Positions 26,248-35,099 are shown, counted from the first letter of the stretch. The stretch: DNA of 64,000 bases from a virus (IMGVR_UViG_3300018004_000004:124001-188000); one strand, 5' to 3'. Notes: generated by a model not told the origin, from the letters alone. Numbers and translations: made by a program.

Positions 26248-26631
26248 TTATTTGCTCTTCTTGGAACCTTTCTTCCAGTTACAGTTGGCACAGAGAAGTT
26301 GGTATTTGCCTTCTGTGTCTTTTAGGACCTTCTGATAAATAGTCTGGGTCGCTTTCAACTTCTTTCGCTCTTCGTATCCACCGCCATAAACATGGTCTAC
26401 TTGAAGCATGGTTCGGTCTTTACATCCAAAAGTTCCATCTTCATTTAGCCATCTACAATCTGGATTGGAACATTTCCCACCCAAGAAAATAAGAACAGCA
26501 TCCCGAAGTCGACGATAGTAGTTTCGTTGGTAGATCTTGAAATAGGGTCTGTTCTTGGCATACCAGCGATGGTTAGCAGCACGCCAACTCTTCTGACGGG
26601 CAGCTTTCTTGGCTGGGTCCTTGTATGGCAC
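26248..26631 (-). CDS. HNH endonuclease (GTG start)
   Basis: This 127-residue protein begins with a basic helical region (PAKKAARQKSWRAANHRWY). It then has C-x(4)-C (CSNPDCRW), the HNH core LQVDHVYGGGYEERKK, and a closing LLCANCNWKKGS with C-x-x-C and N-x-x-K-G. The His-Asn arrangement is that of stand-alone phage homing nucleases. It starts with GTG directly after the preceding stop, and lies between two short structural-operon genes. No intron boundaries are visible in the neighbours. Confidence 0.85.
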   Translation of the reverse strand: MPYKDPAKKAARQKSWRAANHRWYAKNRPYFKIYQRNYYRRLRDAVLIFLGGKCSNPDCRWLNEDGTFGCKDRTMLQVDHVYGGGYEERKKLKATQTIYQKVLKDTEGKYQLLCANCNWKKGSKKSK

Positions 26632-26865
26632 TTAGAGTAGTCCTCGCAAATCAGAAGCCATAAGTTTGGCTTCTCTGCGCAGAGTGTTCTCTGATTTCTT
26701 TGGTTCACTCTCGAACCAAGCTACAAGCTTGGCGAGTAGTTGTGTGTCTTGAGTCTTGATTGTAGAAACTTCCTTGACTACTTTCGTTGCTGGCTTGCGG
26801 AAATAGTAATCTCCGCCAGCTCCAGCAGCAAGACAAACGATGGCAATGCAGATTTCGAGAATCAT
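26632..26865 (-). CDS. Small membrane-anchored helical protein
   Basis: This 77-residue protein starts at ATG 26865 (MILEICIAIVCLAAGAGG). An in-frame TTG at 26904 is the only alternative and would add 13 residues. The first 18 residues form a transmembrane helix with a cysteine, followed by a basic turn and a charged helical tail with KKSENTLRREAKL. The ribosome site of the chosen start is weak. Function unknown. Confidence 0.5.
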   Translation of the reverse strand: MILEICIAIVCLAAGAGGDYYFRKPATKVVKEVSTIKTQDTQLLAKLVAWFESEPKKSENTLRREAKLMASDLRGLL

Positions 26866-26951
26866 GTTAGTGTTTAGACCGTGCTTGGGACTTCCTTTGA
26901 GCAATACGTTTCTTTGCTGGATCTTTTATCGCCACTGGTGAGCCTATTGGG

Positions 26952-28268
26952 TTATCTGATGAAAAGAATGACTGGCTTTGCTGTTGCTGGCGGAGGCGGG
27001 GGTGCTCCGGCAGCCGCAAAGACAGCCGCTACCATCGCAGACATCGACCCGCCAGCCGCCTCATAAAATCCCGGGGTGATGTTGTTTTGCTGCGTGGTGA
27101 AAATAGCGTGTCCTGCACCCTGAGCCGTCGAGGGGGAGATTTGTGTGTCATCTGTAATCCCACCTAGAGTGAGGGTGACAATAAAATCCCCACCACCCAA
27201 GCCTCCGGTCATCATACAAACAATCGTGTTGACGGCCACCGTGGAAAACGGACCTGTTGTTAATAAATAGGCACCGACGTTCGCGGTTCCGACCGAATCG
27301 AAAGGACTAGTTGTGCTGGCCCCTGAAATCTGCCAAGCAAAGATCGACGAGTATTGCACAGTCGGAGACACATTCACCGTGATGATATTAGTTGCGTTTC
27401 CAAGACAGTTCTTGACATAGTAGAAGACTACGTAACCACTCGAACTGTTGAGCGCTGAGCCGCCCGGAACAAGAGTGTAGTTGGCATTGTTTCCAGCCGT
27501 GTCGGTGATGGACGTGATGGGATTCGAGGTGAAATAACCATAGAAAGCGCAACCCAGAACCAACAAACTTCCCGGGGTCAAGTTCATTCCCGCTGTCGTA
27601 AGAGGAGTTACAGAACCACCAGCTTGCCCTCCAAAGTCCGTATTCACAACCGCGAGATTATTTACTGGTGAAGCGTTGTAAAAAGAAATCCCGAACTGTA
27701 CCCAAGTTGCAGAACCGCTTAATGTGGTGCTAACGGTTGTACTTGAAACGGCAGACGTGACATCGAGATGGGCTCCATACGACGTGTTCGTCTGCCCAAA
27801 GCTTCCATCATCAATCATCGGGGTCGAGCCAACAAACGGAAGCGAGCCAGTTGTAGCGTTGGTGCCGTTGCCTACGAAGTTGATTATCGCTTCGTCAGCA
27901 TACGCAGTAGCAAAACTCGGAACTGACGGAGCAGCCGATGTTCCTGTTGCGGTTACATACGCATCTAACGTATTGGCACCAGCGATATCCCATGCCATGA
28001 TTCCGCAATACGTAGGCGTTTGTCCGCCGAGAGAAATGACATTAGATGCATTACCTACGCAGTTCACGCAGTAGAAAACTCGCGAATACCAACTGCCAAT
28101 ATGGACAGAGGGCCCAGCCGGAACATAGCTGTTCCCAGCGGTGTCAACGATATAAGGAGTTTGAGCGTTGTAGTTATTCACGCCCACAACAATGACGTGT
28201 CCGGCTGACTGGCTATAAGCAGGAGTACTGTAAGTGCCTCCACCGATGAATGTTGTAGTCGAAGGCAT
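26952..28268 (-). CDS. Tandem beta-domain virion protein
   Basis: This 438-residue protein consists of two related halves of about 200 residues. Both carry a GHVIVVGVN/GSLLVLGCA-type strand, D-T-A-G-N-x-Y/N, a FYCVNCVGNASN/FYYVKNCLGNATN segment, and a MAWDIAGA/FAWQISGA strand. This internal duplication with conserved C-x-N turns points to a repeated beta-sandwich that may bind ligands. It lies between the two fibre-like proteins, so it is probably part of an appendage. The C-terminus is Ala/Pro-rich. The ribosome site is weak. Confidence 0.65.
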   Translation of the reverse strand: MPSTTTFIGGGTYSTPAYSQSAGHVIVVGVNNYNAQTPYIVDTAGNSYVPAGPSVHIGSWYSRVFYCVNCVGNASNVISLGGQTPTYCGIMAWDIAGANTLDAYVTATGTSAAPSVPSFATAYADEAIINFVGNGTNATTGSLPFVGSTPMIDDGSFGQTNTSYGAHLDVTSAVSSTTVSTTLSGSATWVQFGISFYNASPVNNLAVVNTDFGGQAGGSVTPLTTAGMNLTPGSLLVLGCAFYGYFTSNPITSITDTAGNNANYTLVPGGSALNSSSGYVVFYYVKNCLGNATNIITVNVSPTVQYSSIFAWQISGASTTSPFDSVGTANVGAYLLTTGPFSTVAVNTIVCMMTGGLGGGDFIVTLTLGGITDDTQISPSTAQGAGHAIFTTQQNNITPGFYEAAGGSMSAMVAAVFAAAGAPPPPPATAKPVILFIR

Positions 28269-28275
28269 AAAGGGA

Positions 28276-29232
28276 TTATCCGTTGCCGACGAGTGTTAGA
28301 CACACACCCGCTAGAGTTGAATCTGCTGTTGCTGGGCCATCCACTTCAAGGATGTCCGAAGCAAGGAAAGCGGTATCAGATGCTTGTGTCCAAGTGCCGA
28401 CCAGGCCGCCAGAAACACCAGCATCGAACACACAGGTAGCAAATGGTGAACCATTCTTATTGAAGGTGAATGTTGCTGCTGTGCCGCCTGTGCCTGTTGC
28501 CGCGACCTTAGCTACGGCATAAGAAAGCGAAGCACTGACAGGGAAATCTATCGCAATACCTAGCTTGCCATAAAAGAGAATCTGACCATTGGTTCCAACA
28601 CCAGGAGCATAAATAGCAAGAGGCTTGGCGCTAATCCCAGGAGATCCTGTCGCTCCGGTTGCGCCTGTAGGTCCTGTAGCACCCGTCGGTCCTGTCGCAC
28701 CGGTAGCTCCGGTTGCGCCTGTAGCACCTGTACCTGTTGGTCCAGTAGGTCCTGTTGGGCCTGTTGCTCCAGTTGGTCCAGTAGCTCCTGTTGGTCCTGG
28801 AGGCCCACCACTAGGTCCAGTTGCACCGGTGGGACCTGTAGCACCTGTAGGACCTGTAGCTCCTGTGGCACCTGTAGTACCCGGGCTGGTAGCTGAGCCA
28901 AACACATTGGCAGTTGTGCCGCCTGTGAATGTTGTACAGTTGAAACGATAAAGAGTGTTTTCAGCTATCGGGAAAGTTGTGCTAGGGGTTGCATGAGCAT
29001 CCCAGGAAGACACATTATTCCACGTCACACCATTATCAGGTGAGATCTGCAGTTCAAAAACCAGACCGCTAAAGGAACCAGTAGTGACAACTGTAGCTAC
29101 TAGTAAGTCAGCAGCATCTGCAACTGACGGCTTCAGGAATGGATAAGAAACGGAGAAACCTGTTCCTGTCGCACCAACCACTAGATGAGAGATATGGGTG
29201 CGAGCCAGTGCAAGAGTTGTAAGAGTCGGCAT
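28276..29232 (-). CDS. Collagen-like fibre protein with shared N- and C-terminal domains
   Basis: This 318-residue protein has an N-terminal domain of about 120 residues shared with the 23440-26244 protein. About 80 residues of collagen-like G-x-y triplets ([10 protein letters not shown] type) follow, and the C-terminal domain is shared with the 1879-2625 protein. It thus joins the anchor of one virion protein to the head of another. It starts behind AGGATAACCC. Collagen triplets form trimeric stalks, so the likely role is a thin fibre. The module exchange is seen directly in the sequence; receptor binding is inference. Confidence 0.8.
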   Translation of the reverse strand: MPTLTTLALARTHISHLVVGATGTGFSVSYPFLKPSVADAADLLVATVVTTGSFSGLVFELQISPDNGVTWNNVSSWDAHATPSTTFPIAENTLYRFNCTTFTGGTTANVFGSATSPGTTGATGATGPTGATGPTGATGPSGGPPGPTGATGPTGATGPTGPTGPTGTGATGATGATGATGPTGATGPTGATGATGSPGISAKPLAIYAPGVGTNGQILFYGKLGIAIDFPVSASLSYAVAKVAATGTGGTAATFTFNKNGSPFATCVFDAGVSGGLVGTWTQASDTAFLASDILEVDGPATADSTLAGVCLTLVGNG

Positions 29233-29235
29233 GGG

Positions 29236-30195
29236 TTATCCTGTTACGACGACACCTATCGCAATCGTATTTGTGTGCGGGTTAGTCACGTTGGAAACTG
29301 TGGCAAACAGATTCATACCCTGAAGATCGATACCTTCATTATTGCCAATGAAGAGACCACCAACATTAGAATAGTTAAGAGCACCTGTTCCAGGCACTCC
29401 ACTAACCCAAGAACCTACCGTCACGTTGCCGGCAGTTGTCACAGCCGAGATCACCAAGTCGATTGAAGAAGCAGTATCCAAACCATAGACCAGGACTTGG
29501 ACTCCGCGCGCGCGGACAACAACCCCGCCAACCACGCTAGTACCAGCACCTGTGCCAGAGTAGAGTTCTATAGCGCTGACCGAGTGACGACCAGTATCCA
29601 GATCTGCGATAGTCATATTGGGTGGGATACCTTGACCGTAGTTGACTTCTCCGGTGCCAGATACCGACATACGAGACAGACTACCTGTGTCTCCATAGAC
29701 AGGAGCAGCTGTTGCGTAGTTGTAACCTTCCTCAAGTACACCACCACCAACCCCAATCGTTACCGGAACGGCATACGAAAGGTTGACTGGCTGGCCCGAT
29801 GAGTTATCAATAGGATTGCTCTGGAGCAGCGCCTTATTGCCACTGAACAGAGTAAGGATAGCCGAACGAATGTCCCCAAAGCTGGCACCTCTGCGAAGAG
29901 GAGCATAGGTAACATCGAACTGCTGGCTGGCGCCATTAGCTATCGTGACTGGGTAGGAACCACTGTGGACTGCGACTCTGAAATCGCTGTTGGTATAGAT
30001 ACCGGCCGGCTGCGTAACAGCGTCACCATCTGTGCTTGTGCTGAATCCATAGTTCGTTACAGTGACAGACACACCACTGTTATTGGTGAGCACAAAGCTG
30101 AGAGTTTGTGGTGTTGCGTACAGCCCAGGCACCGGACCCTGAACATTCACCTTAGTAAAAGTCAGAGCTGCGGGAGATACTGTGAAGTTAGCCAT
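29236..30195 (-). CDS. Virion protein with ASH/MSP-like beta domain
   Basis: This 319-residue protein opens with FTVSPAALTFTKVNVQG and then SFVLTNNSGVSVTV and FDVTYAPLRRG, the pattern of ASPM-SPD2-Hydin or MSP-type immunoglobulin-like domains (a strand ending in P-x-x-L-x-F, then L-x-N-x-x-x-x-x-V-T). The second half is a Gly-rich beta domain (GTGAGTSVVGGVVVRARGV). It sits next to the fibre cluster and starts behind GAGG. The domain is used for protein or glycan contacts in many surface proteins. Role in the virion is inferred from position. Confidence 0.6.
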   Translation of the reverse strand: MANFTVSPAALTFTKVNVQGPVPGLYATPQTLSFVLTNNSGVSVTVTNYGFSTSTDGDAVTQPAGIYTNSDFRVAVHSGSYPVTIANGASQQFDVTYAPLRRGASFGDIRSAILTLFSGNKALLQSNPIDNSSGQPVNLSYAVPVTIGVGGGVLEEGYNYATAAPVYGDTGSLSRMSVSGTGEVNYGQGIPPNMTIADLDTGRHSVSAIELYSGTGAGTSVVGGVVVRARGVQVLVYGLDTASSIDLVISAVTTAGNVTVGSWVSGVPGTGALNYSNVGGLFIGNNEGIDLQGMNLFATVSNVTNPHTNTIAIGVVVTG

Positions 30196-30197
30196 TG

Positions 30198-30803
30198 TTA
30201 CCTCATGAAAAGAGCTTCATTGCCCAGCCAGCGTCTTGAATAAGACATAGCCGAGCTCATGTCACTGACGGCTCTCATACGCAGAGCCTGTGCGGTTTCC
30301 GTGTCCTGATAATCGCCACCCATTTCAATGTGGCGGAGTTTGTAGCCAAACTGACCTAAGAGCTTAGCGCCCTTAGCAGCAAGTAGCCCTACACGATAAG
30401 AAGCAACTGCTGCTATGAAAGGAACTGTCAAAGGTGCTGCAGGTGCAAGCGCTGCTGGGAGCATGAATCTAGTTGCTGCTCCGATTATAGCTGATGCCGC
30501 TGGGTAGGATGCTATTCCCACTGAGTTACCCACGAACGTAGGAAGAACTTCCCCACGCTGAGTATGGAAGGAAGAGAATGCTATCTGAGGAACACCACCA
30601 TAAAATCCTGGCCGATCAGAGTGCATCGGTTTCCAGTTATTCTGGAATGGCTTATGTGTTTGCTGGCGCTGAAACTGGACATAAGATTCCTCAGGTCCGT
30701 AGTTTGAGAGATCTTCATCACTCACACCATGTGGGACGTTGGGATTAAAACGACGCGCGACGACGCGAAGAGCATCGTCAGCAAACATAAGTACATTTGG
30801 CAT
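30198..30803 (-). CDS. Hypothetical protein with hydrophobic helices
   Basis: This 201-residue protein has a polar N-terminal half with several His, Gln and Pro residues and an Ala-rich hydrophobic stretch at about residues 103-140 (IIGAATRFMLPAALAPAAPL...FIAAVASYRVG), which may form one or two membrane helices. Start and stop overlap the upstream gene as TAATG. It forms a set with the two Gly/Ala-rich genes at 30803 and 31549, which may be inner-head or ejected proteins. No family recognised. Confidence 0.55.
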   Translation of the reverse strand: MPNVLMFADDALRVVARRFNPNVPHGVSDEDLSNYGPEESYVQFQRQQTHKPFQNNWKPMHSDRPGFYGGVPQIAFSSFHTQRGEVLPTFVGNSVGIASYPAASAIIGAATRFMLPAALAPAAPLTVPFIAAVASYRVGLLAAKGAKLLGQFGYKLRHIEMGGDYQDTETAQALRMRAVSDMSSAMSYSRRWLGNEALFMR

Positions 30804-31546
30804 TAGCCGTGTCTCCGGCCATTCAAACCAAGAACGATCTCACCAGAAGCGTTCATCGCAGTCATGCGATCGGCCATGTCTCCGGAGAGCGGTTCATAAT
30901 CCATCGTGCCGCCAATACCAGGAACCGCAGAAGCAGTAGCTTCTGGCTTACCGTGTCCAAAAGCAACTTGTGCTGCCAATGGAATAGCCGCGGCCGTCAG
31001 ATACAAACCCATACGTCCACCAGGGATCTGACTCAGCTTTTCAAACCCACCATAAGCTTTGATAGCGGCCGGGGTCAGCAAACCCAACCCAGCTCCCACA
31101 GTCATCCCTTGAGCTTTATGCCCTTCAGGAGCTACCATGTACCCAAGACCAGCTCCTGCGGTCATCGTAATGAAAGGAGACTTAGCAAAAGGTGCTGCTA
31201 GGGTCTTTGCTTTGGTGAAGAAGCCCATCTCGGGTGTAATAGTTGCTTTTGCTGCAGCCAGACGAGCGGAGAAAGCACCAGCTCGATTACCAACGACTCT
31301 TTGACCAACGGATCCTGCTAGCTCTGCTCCTCGACCTGCCAATCTTGTTAGGCTGCCGGCTGCCAAGCCAGTACCGGCACCCATCACCACACCCTCAGTG
31401 ATGCGATCCATCAAATCGCGGTTAGGATCGCCATAAACAGCCTCTCCCACACCACCAGCCGCGGCTCCAGCCAGTAATCTCCATCTCCATGGAACCTTAC
31501 CGACGAGCTTTGCTGTGGACTCGAAGATGCTGTAGATGCCTGGCAT
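30803..31546 (-). CDS. Gly/Ala-rich, glycine-zipper membrane-interacting protein
   Basis: This 247-residue protein contains several Gly/Ala-zipper hydrophobic segments (RLLAGAAAGGVGEAVYG, VVMGAGTGLAAGSL, MTAGAGLGYMV, MTVGAGLGLLTPAAI). These are typical of proteins that insert into or cross membranes, including phage ejection proteins. It has no cysteine. It starts five bases after the preceding stop. I infer that it may be an internal virion protein released with DNA; it could also be a tape-measure-associated protein, which was otherwise not found in this window. Confidence 0.55.
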   Translation of the reverse strand: MPGIYSIFESTAKLVGKVPWRWRLLAGAAAGGVGEAVYGDPNRDLMDRITEGVVMGAGTGLAAGSLTRLAGRGAELAGSVGQRVVGNRAGAFSARLAAAKATITPEMGFFTKAKTLAAPFAKSPFITMTAGAGLGYMVAPEGHKAQGMTVGAGLGLLTPAAIKAYGGFEKLSQIPGGRMGLYLTAAAIPLAAQVAFGHGKPEATASAVPGIGGTMDYEPLSGDMADRMTAMNASGEIVLGLNGRRHG

Positions 31547-31548
31547 TA

Positions 31549-31881
31549 TTACTTCGCGAGTAACCTAGCAGCTTTCTGCATCATACCTGCAAGGCCTGCT
31601 TCACCTTTATTACGCAAAATGTTACCGATCATATTACGGTGACGCCAGTAGCCAGGAACTTTATCAGCCATGCGGCCAATCCCTTGGAAACCACCCATAG
31701 CGCCGAAGCCACGATATGCCCCATAACCTGCTGCACCGACTGCAGCTCCACGAAGAGCTCCACGGGTACGGTTGTCACGGTTAGTCAAGGCACCAGTCAC
31801 ACCACCAGCTACTACGCTAGGACCCAGCCCGCGGATGAGTTGGAAAGGATAAGAAGACGCCATTTTAGAAAAGACGGGCAT
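31549..31881 (-). CDS. Small glycine-zipper protein
   Basis: This 110-residue basic protein has a hydrophobic Gly/Ala stretch (residues 18-60) containing GPSVVAGGVTGAL and RGAAVGAAGYGAYRGFG, followed by a basic C-terminal helix (MMQKAARLLAK). The composition matches that of the adjacent 30803-31546 protein, and both may act together. The start follows AGAGGTG. Function unknown. Confidence 0.55.
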   Translation of the reverse strand: MPVFSKMASSYPFQLIRGLGPSVVAGGVTGALTNRDNRTRGALRGAAVGAAGYGAYRGFGAMGGFQGIGRMADKVPGYWRHRNMIGNILRNKGEAGLAGMMQKAARLLAK

Positions 31882-31893
31882 AGAGACACCTCT

Positions 31894-32256
31894 TTACCAC
31901 TTGAAATACGCTATGATATTACTTCTATTGCTTTCAGCCCAACCTGCCATGACATTACAGTAAGTATGCAAGAGCTTCCTAACTTCTCCAGTTTCATGGT
32001 CATGATCAACACAGCACTTAGATATAGCTTTTGGAAGTGGTTGGTGACAAAAGCCACATAACCCATGCTGTTCTTTATACATACACTCTTTGTCTTCGAG
32101 CGTAATACCGTATCTCTGCTTCAATAAAGAACTAGCATGCACACGTTGACCCTTTTCAGTCTGACGGTACGCTCGCTTTGCCTTTCTCGCAGCTTCCCTA
32201 CCTTTATCAGACGAAAGGTATCGTTCTTGGGCTTGTTTTGCAGCCTCACTTTTCAT
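31894..32256 (-). CDS. Recombination endonuclease VII-like nuclease
   Basis: This 120-residue protein matches the endonuclease VII family, which resolves branched DNA. After a basic helical N-terminus it has RYGITLEDKECMYKEQHGLC, then C-x-x-C (CGFCHQPL), the core CCVDHDHETGEVRKLLHTYC, and CNVMAGWAES. The DHDH-x-T-G-x-V-R-x-L-L pattern carries the metal-binding His and Asp. T4 endonuclease VII is longer, but many phage copies are this short. It may resolve DNA branches before packaging or act as a mobile nuclease in the structural operon. A TATACTAATCAG element lies 20 bases upstream of its start. Confidence 0.87.
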   Translation of the reverse strand: MKSEAAKQAQERYLSSDKGREAARKAKRAYRQTEKGQRVHASSLLKQRYGITLEDKECMYKEQHGLCGFCHQPLPKAISKCCVDHDHETGEVRKLLHTYCNVMAGWAESNRSNIIAYFKW

Positions 32257-32276
32257 AGCATACCTGGAGCTCAGAT

Positions 32277-32288
32277 CTGATTAGTATA
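32277..32288 (-). promoter_or_regulatory. TATACTAATCAG promoter-like element
   Basis: This minus-strand copy of the 12-mer lies between the stop at 32296 and the start at 32256, so it could drive the endonuclease VII-like gene and those downstream. The distance to the start codon is about 20 bases, as for the copy at 1213. Confidence 0.5.
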
Positions 32289-32295
32289 GACAGAC

Positions 32296-32904
32296 TTACA
32301 GTGATCTAGGCGTGCGATTGCCACCATAAAGACTACGGTTTGACATGCTGGTAGCGGACTTTCCTTCGCCCGCCTTCATGACTGCTTTATTGGCTCCCAC
32401 TGCGGTCGCAAGATCACGACTAGCCTTAAGCGTGCTAACTTCTGTCGCTTCAGTCACCGGCATCATAAATGCTGCTTTCATTCCACCGCGGCCGGCAAAC
32501 CTAGGACCTAGTGCTGCATAAGGTACCTCAGTCTTGACAGCTCGACCTTGTTCCACAAGACGGGTCCACGCCTGGACTTCATCATAGGACATTGAACCAA
32601 AGACGTCGGATATCAGATAGTTCTTTCCTCTTTCCTTAGCTACACGTGCCAACTCAGTACGCATCTGGTATCCGGCGCCCTTCGCTTCGCCGGCAATACC
32701 CATAACCGTATAACCCTCACCGAACTCTTTATACTTCAACAGACCTAGCTTCTGCTCACCGCGCATCATGCGGATCTGTTTGAATCCAGCTTCCTCGGTA
32801 TGAATGAAACGTACGGCCTCAACGCCCTCAGACAGAACTTTACCAGCCTCTTTCTCAGCGGCGAATCCTGCGAACTTTCCGATGACTTTGAAGAATGAGC
32901 CCAT
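32296..32904 (-). CDS. Possible GNAT-fold protein
   Basis: This 202-residue protein has in its middle YTVMGIAGEAKGAGYQMRTE then a helix, KNYLISDVFGSMSYDEVQAW and TRLVEQGRAV. The order (strand, G-x-G-x-x-x, helix, strand with SD, helix, L-x-x-x-G) is that of the acetyl-CoA binding half of GNAT acetyltransferases. The glycine motif is not canonical (AKGAGYQM instead of Q/R-x-x-G-x-G/A), so it may be inactive or a virion protein using the fold. It begins right after a terminator hairpin and has a weak ribosome site. Confidence 0.45.
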   Translation of the reverse strand: MGSFFKVIGKFAGFAAEKEAGKVLSEGVEAVRFIHTEEAGFKQIRMMRGEQKLGLLKYKEFGEGYTVMGIAGEAKGAGYQMRTELARVAKERGKNYLISDVFGSMSYDEVQAWTRLVEQGRAVKTEVPYAALGPRFAGRGGMKAAFMMPVTEATEVSTLKASRDLATAVGANKAVMKAGEGKSATSMSNRSLYGGNRTPRSL

Positions 32905-32912
32905 ATAGAGAA

Positions 32913-32932
32913 GGGGCGATTCACATCGCCCC
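32913..32932 (-). terminator. Hairpin terminator with GTGA tetraloop
   Basis: On the minus strand GGGGCGAT pairs perfectly with ATCGCCCC around a GTGA (GNRA-type) loop, followed by TTCTCTATAT. It lies between the 32973-33734 stop and the 32904 start. Confidence 0.7.
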
Positions 32933-32972
32933 TATGAGGTACAACATTCTGGGATATTCCCAGTGGGGATCC

Positions 32973-33734
32973 TTATTTCTGTACGTCCTCGTAAGGTACA
33001 TCGATGACGTCATGAACCATGGAGGCTGTGTTCGATTGGCGACTGGCGAGATCCTTACCCATCTTTCCTTGGGTCTTCAGCTTGCGGGTCTTCGCGCGCT
33101 CGGTACGTTCCATATCATCCAGGATCATACGGCGAGCCGTACGCAGCTCTTGGATGATCTGCATGTTGGCGTGTACGATCTTTTCGTAGGACAAGGCTTC
33201 GCCGGTCTGCAGATCCACTTCCTTCACGGCCAGGTCTGTCATGGAAGCAGCCTTGCCTTCCGACATGATTGTAAGGCAGCGCTGTTCCTGTAAATCAAGG
33301 ACGACCAACTGAGCAATAGAGGAGCGCTCTGTCTCTGAAAGGGTGGCTTCTTCTCTCTCGAGTTCTTTCATCCAACCCACAAAGCGCTCAACAACGTAGT
33401 TGGCCTCGAACGGGCAGATCTCACCCAGAGGAGCCTTGTGCATCTTCATTAGAGGGCAGGTAGAAGCTACTGGGCAGTGCTCGCCAGCACAACGCATTGG
33501 TGCGGCGCCAGCCGGGCCCAGGACAAGCCGAGCTTCCTGGTAAATCTGTATGCTCTTCTGTTCCTCAGTGGTAAGCTCAAGGTTACCAGTCGGCAGGAGC
33601 TTAGCAAATCGATCCTGTGTAGACTGGATTGGTGGCAGAGGTGCTTGTACCTTCTCGATCGCCGCTTGGCTAAAGATTACTGGCTCAGGAAGAGGTTCTT
33701 GAACTGCTGGAGTTTCTGTCTTCTTCTTAGGCAT
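32973..33734 (-). CDS. Four-cysteine helical protein
   Basis: This 253-residue protein has an acidic Pro-rich N-terminus, then a cysteine cluster at about residues 81-107: C-x(4)-C-x(5)-C, then C about 14 residues on (RCAGEHCPVASTC, then GEICPFE). The spacing suggests a metal site. The remaining 140 residues are helical and charged, with a basic tail (RAKTRKLKTQGKMGKDL). A DNA-binding or small-terminase role is conceivable from the helical and metal-site composition, but nothing conclusive is visible. It ends just before the GNRA-loop terminator. Confidence 0.55.
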   Translation of the reverse strand: MPKKKTETPAVQEPLPEPVIFSQAAIEKVQAPLPPIQSTQDRFAKLLPTGNLELTTEEQKSIQIYQEARLVLGPAGAAPMRCAGEHCPVASTCPLMKMHKAPLGEICPFEANYVVERFVGWMKELEREEATLSETERSSIAQLVVLDLQEQRCLTIMSEGKAASMTDLAVKEVDLQTGEALSYEKIVHANMQIIQELRTARRMILDDMERTERAKTRKLKTQGKMGKDLASRQSNTASMVHDVIDVPYEDVQK

Positions 33735-34375
33735 TAGATTTCTCGTTCTTCACTAGCTTGGATATCTTCGAGTTCCTCTTTGATCTTTGCTTTCTCTTCT
33801 GGAGTGACATCAGGACCCAGTGTTTCCTTGATAGCTTCTTCGAGTTGCTCTTCGGTGATCTTGATCTTCTTAATGATGATTTTCCCACCTGGGATGTCAT
33901 GAGTACCTTCCTCTAAGGATTCGAGATCTGGAACTATCTTGATAGGAGGCCATGGTTGAGGAGCGACAGGCGGTGGGTTGTAAGGAATGAACGGATTGGG
34001 ATAGATACCACCAGAGTTCGGCACAGGGTCACCAATATACGGTTGTCCCCACGTACTGCCGTTACCGTAGCTATTATCATTTGGAATCACCCAGGTATAT
34101 CCATTCATATTGGGCAGAGTGATAGAAATACCAGACTGATTCGGTAGAGCTTCAGTAGTAGTGATAGTTTGGCTTACCTGATACTTAGTAGTATCTCCGC
34201 CGGTTTCAGCTGGCGCCAGGAAGCCAGAAGTAGCCACCATATTTGATGTCTGGAAGTTCTGGGCCTGAGATGTTGGGACTGGTTTCGGATCCCCACAGGC
34301 CATGTAGCAGCTGATACCGGCCGAGTGTGTGATTGTGTTGAGTACTGCTTGCGCATTCGCGCTTAGTGTTGTCAT
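33734..34375 (-). CDS. Hypothetical protein, Pro-rich centre with acidic helical tail
   Basis: This 213-residue protein has a Thr/Ser/Asn-rich N-terminal half, a Pro-rich centre (NPFIPYNPPPVAPQPWPP) and a strongly acidic and basic helical C-terminus (KIKITEEQLEEAIKETLG). It starts behind GGAGTAAGAAG and overlaps the next gene's start as TAATG. The layout could be a virion protein with a flexible linker. No family recognised. Confidence 0.55.
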   Translation of the reverse strand: MTTLSANAQAVLNTITHSAGISCYMACGDPKPVPTSQAQNFQTSNMVATSGFLAPAETGGDTTKYQVSQTITTTEALPNQSGISITLPNMNGYTWVIPNDNSYGNGSTWGQPYIGDPVPNSGGIYPNPFIPYNPPPVAPQPWPPIKIVPDLESLEEGTHDIPGGKIIIKKIKITEEQLEEAIKETLGPDVTPEEKAKIKEELEDIQASEEREI

Positions 34376-34391
34376 CTTCTTACTCCAAATC

Positions 34392-35099
34392 TTAGGCAGT
34401 TACGTGTTGCAGAGCATCCATGACGGCCGAGTGAATCAGCTGTCGCTCCTCAAGAGTCCAATAGTCCCAATAGACCGAGAAGTTCACCCCAGGACGCAGT
34501 GGGTTATAACGAACGATCACAGGATTAATGATCGTATTCGTGGCAATCGTAATGATCTTGCTAATGTAGGTGACCCACTCCATGAAAGGAACCAGGTTCT
34601 CCACATTGACATTCAAGAAGAAGCGTGTCATACCAGCCTTGCGAAGTTCTTCCTTACGGTGACGATAGTATTGATCAGGTACTAGACCACGGACAAAGGC
34701 CATATCCAACTTAGCATTCTCGACGTAGACATTCTCGCCTGTAGCATAAGGATATAGCTCGGACTGCTCGCCAGTCGGCCGATCGAGAGGATGGCCGGAG
34801 CAATACTCCACAGTCTTGATCCAGGGACGCTTATTGAGTTCCTGAATCATAGTGATACCCGCGGAGTCCAGCGTCGAGTAGTCAATATCTTCAGGCTTGC
34901 CGAACGGGAAGGAGGGATCAACCTTCGATTCTGCCTCAGCCTGCTCCTGTACAGCAGCAGCAAGCCCACCCAGGAACTTCTTCAGTTGTGGCGGGATCTC
35001 TTGTACAACCTCATTAGGGGTAGCGGCGCCTGTTTGTACCTGGATGCCTTCAGCACCCGGTCCAGCGATTTCAGGTCCGGTGATTTCAGGTTCTGGCAT
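34392..35099 (-). CDS. Hypothetical protein
   Basis: This 235-residue protein starts behind TAGGAGATATA. The N-terminal 45 residues are Pro/Glu/Gly-rich and probably disordered. The folded part contains a conserved-looking segment WIKTVEYCSGHPLDRP, then RFFLNVNVENLVPFMEW and NPVIVRYNPLRPGVNF. The Y-C-S-G-H motif could be a catalytic or metal site, though it does not match an enzyme family I can name. It ends near the 34375 start with a 16-base gap. Confidence 0.55.
   Translation of the reverse strand: MPEPEITGPEIAGPGAEGIQVQTGAATPNEVVQEIPPQLKKFLGGLAAAVQEQAEAESKVDPSFPFGKPEDIDYSTLDSAGITMIQELNKRPWIKTVEYCSGHPLDRPTGEQSELYPYATGENVYVENAKLDMAFVRGLVPDQYYRHRKEELRKAGMTRFFLNVNVENLVPFMEWVTYISKIITIATNTIINPVIVRYNPLRPGVNFSVYWDYWTLEERQLIHSAVMDALQHVTA

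Noticed and set aside
32296-32904. A confident acetyltransferase call
   Set aside because: The acetyl-CoA loop is not canonical, so only a possible GNAT fold is reported.
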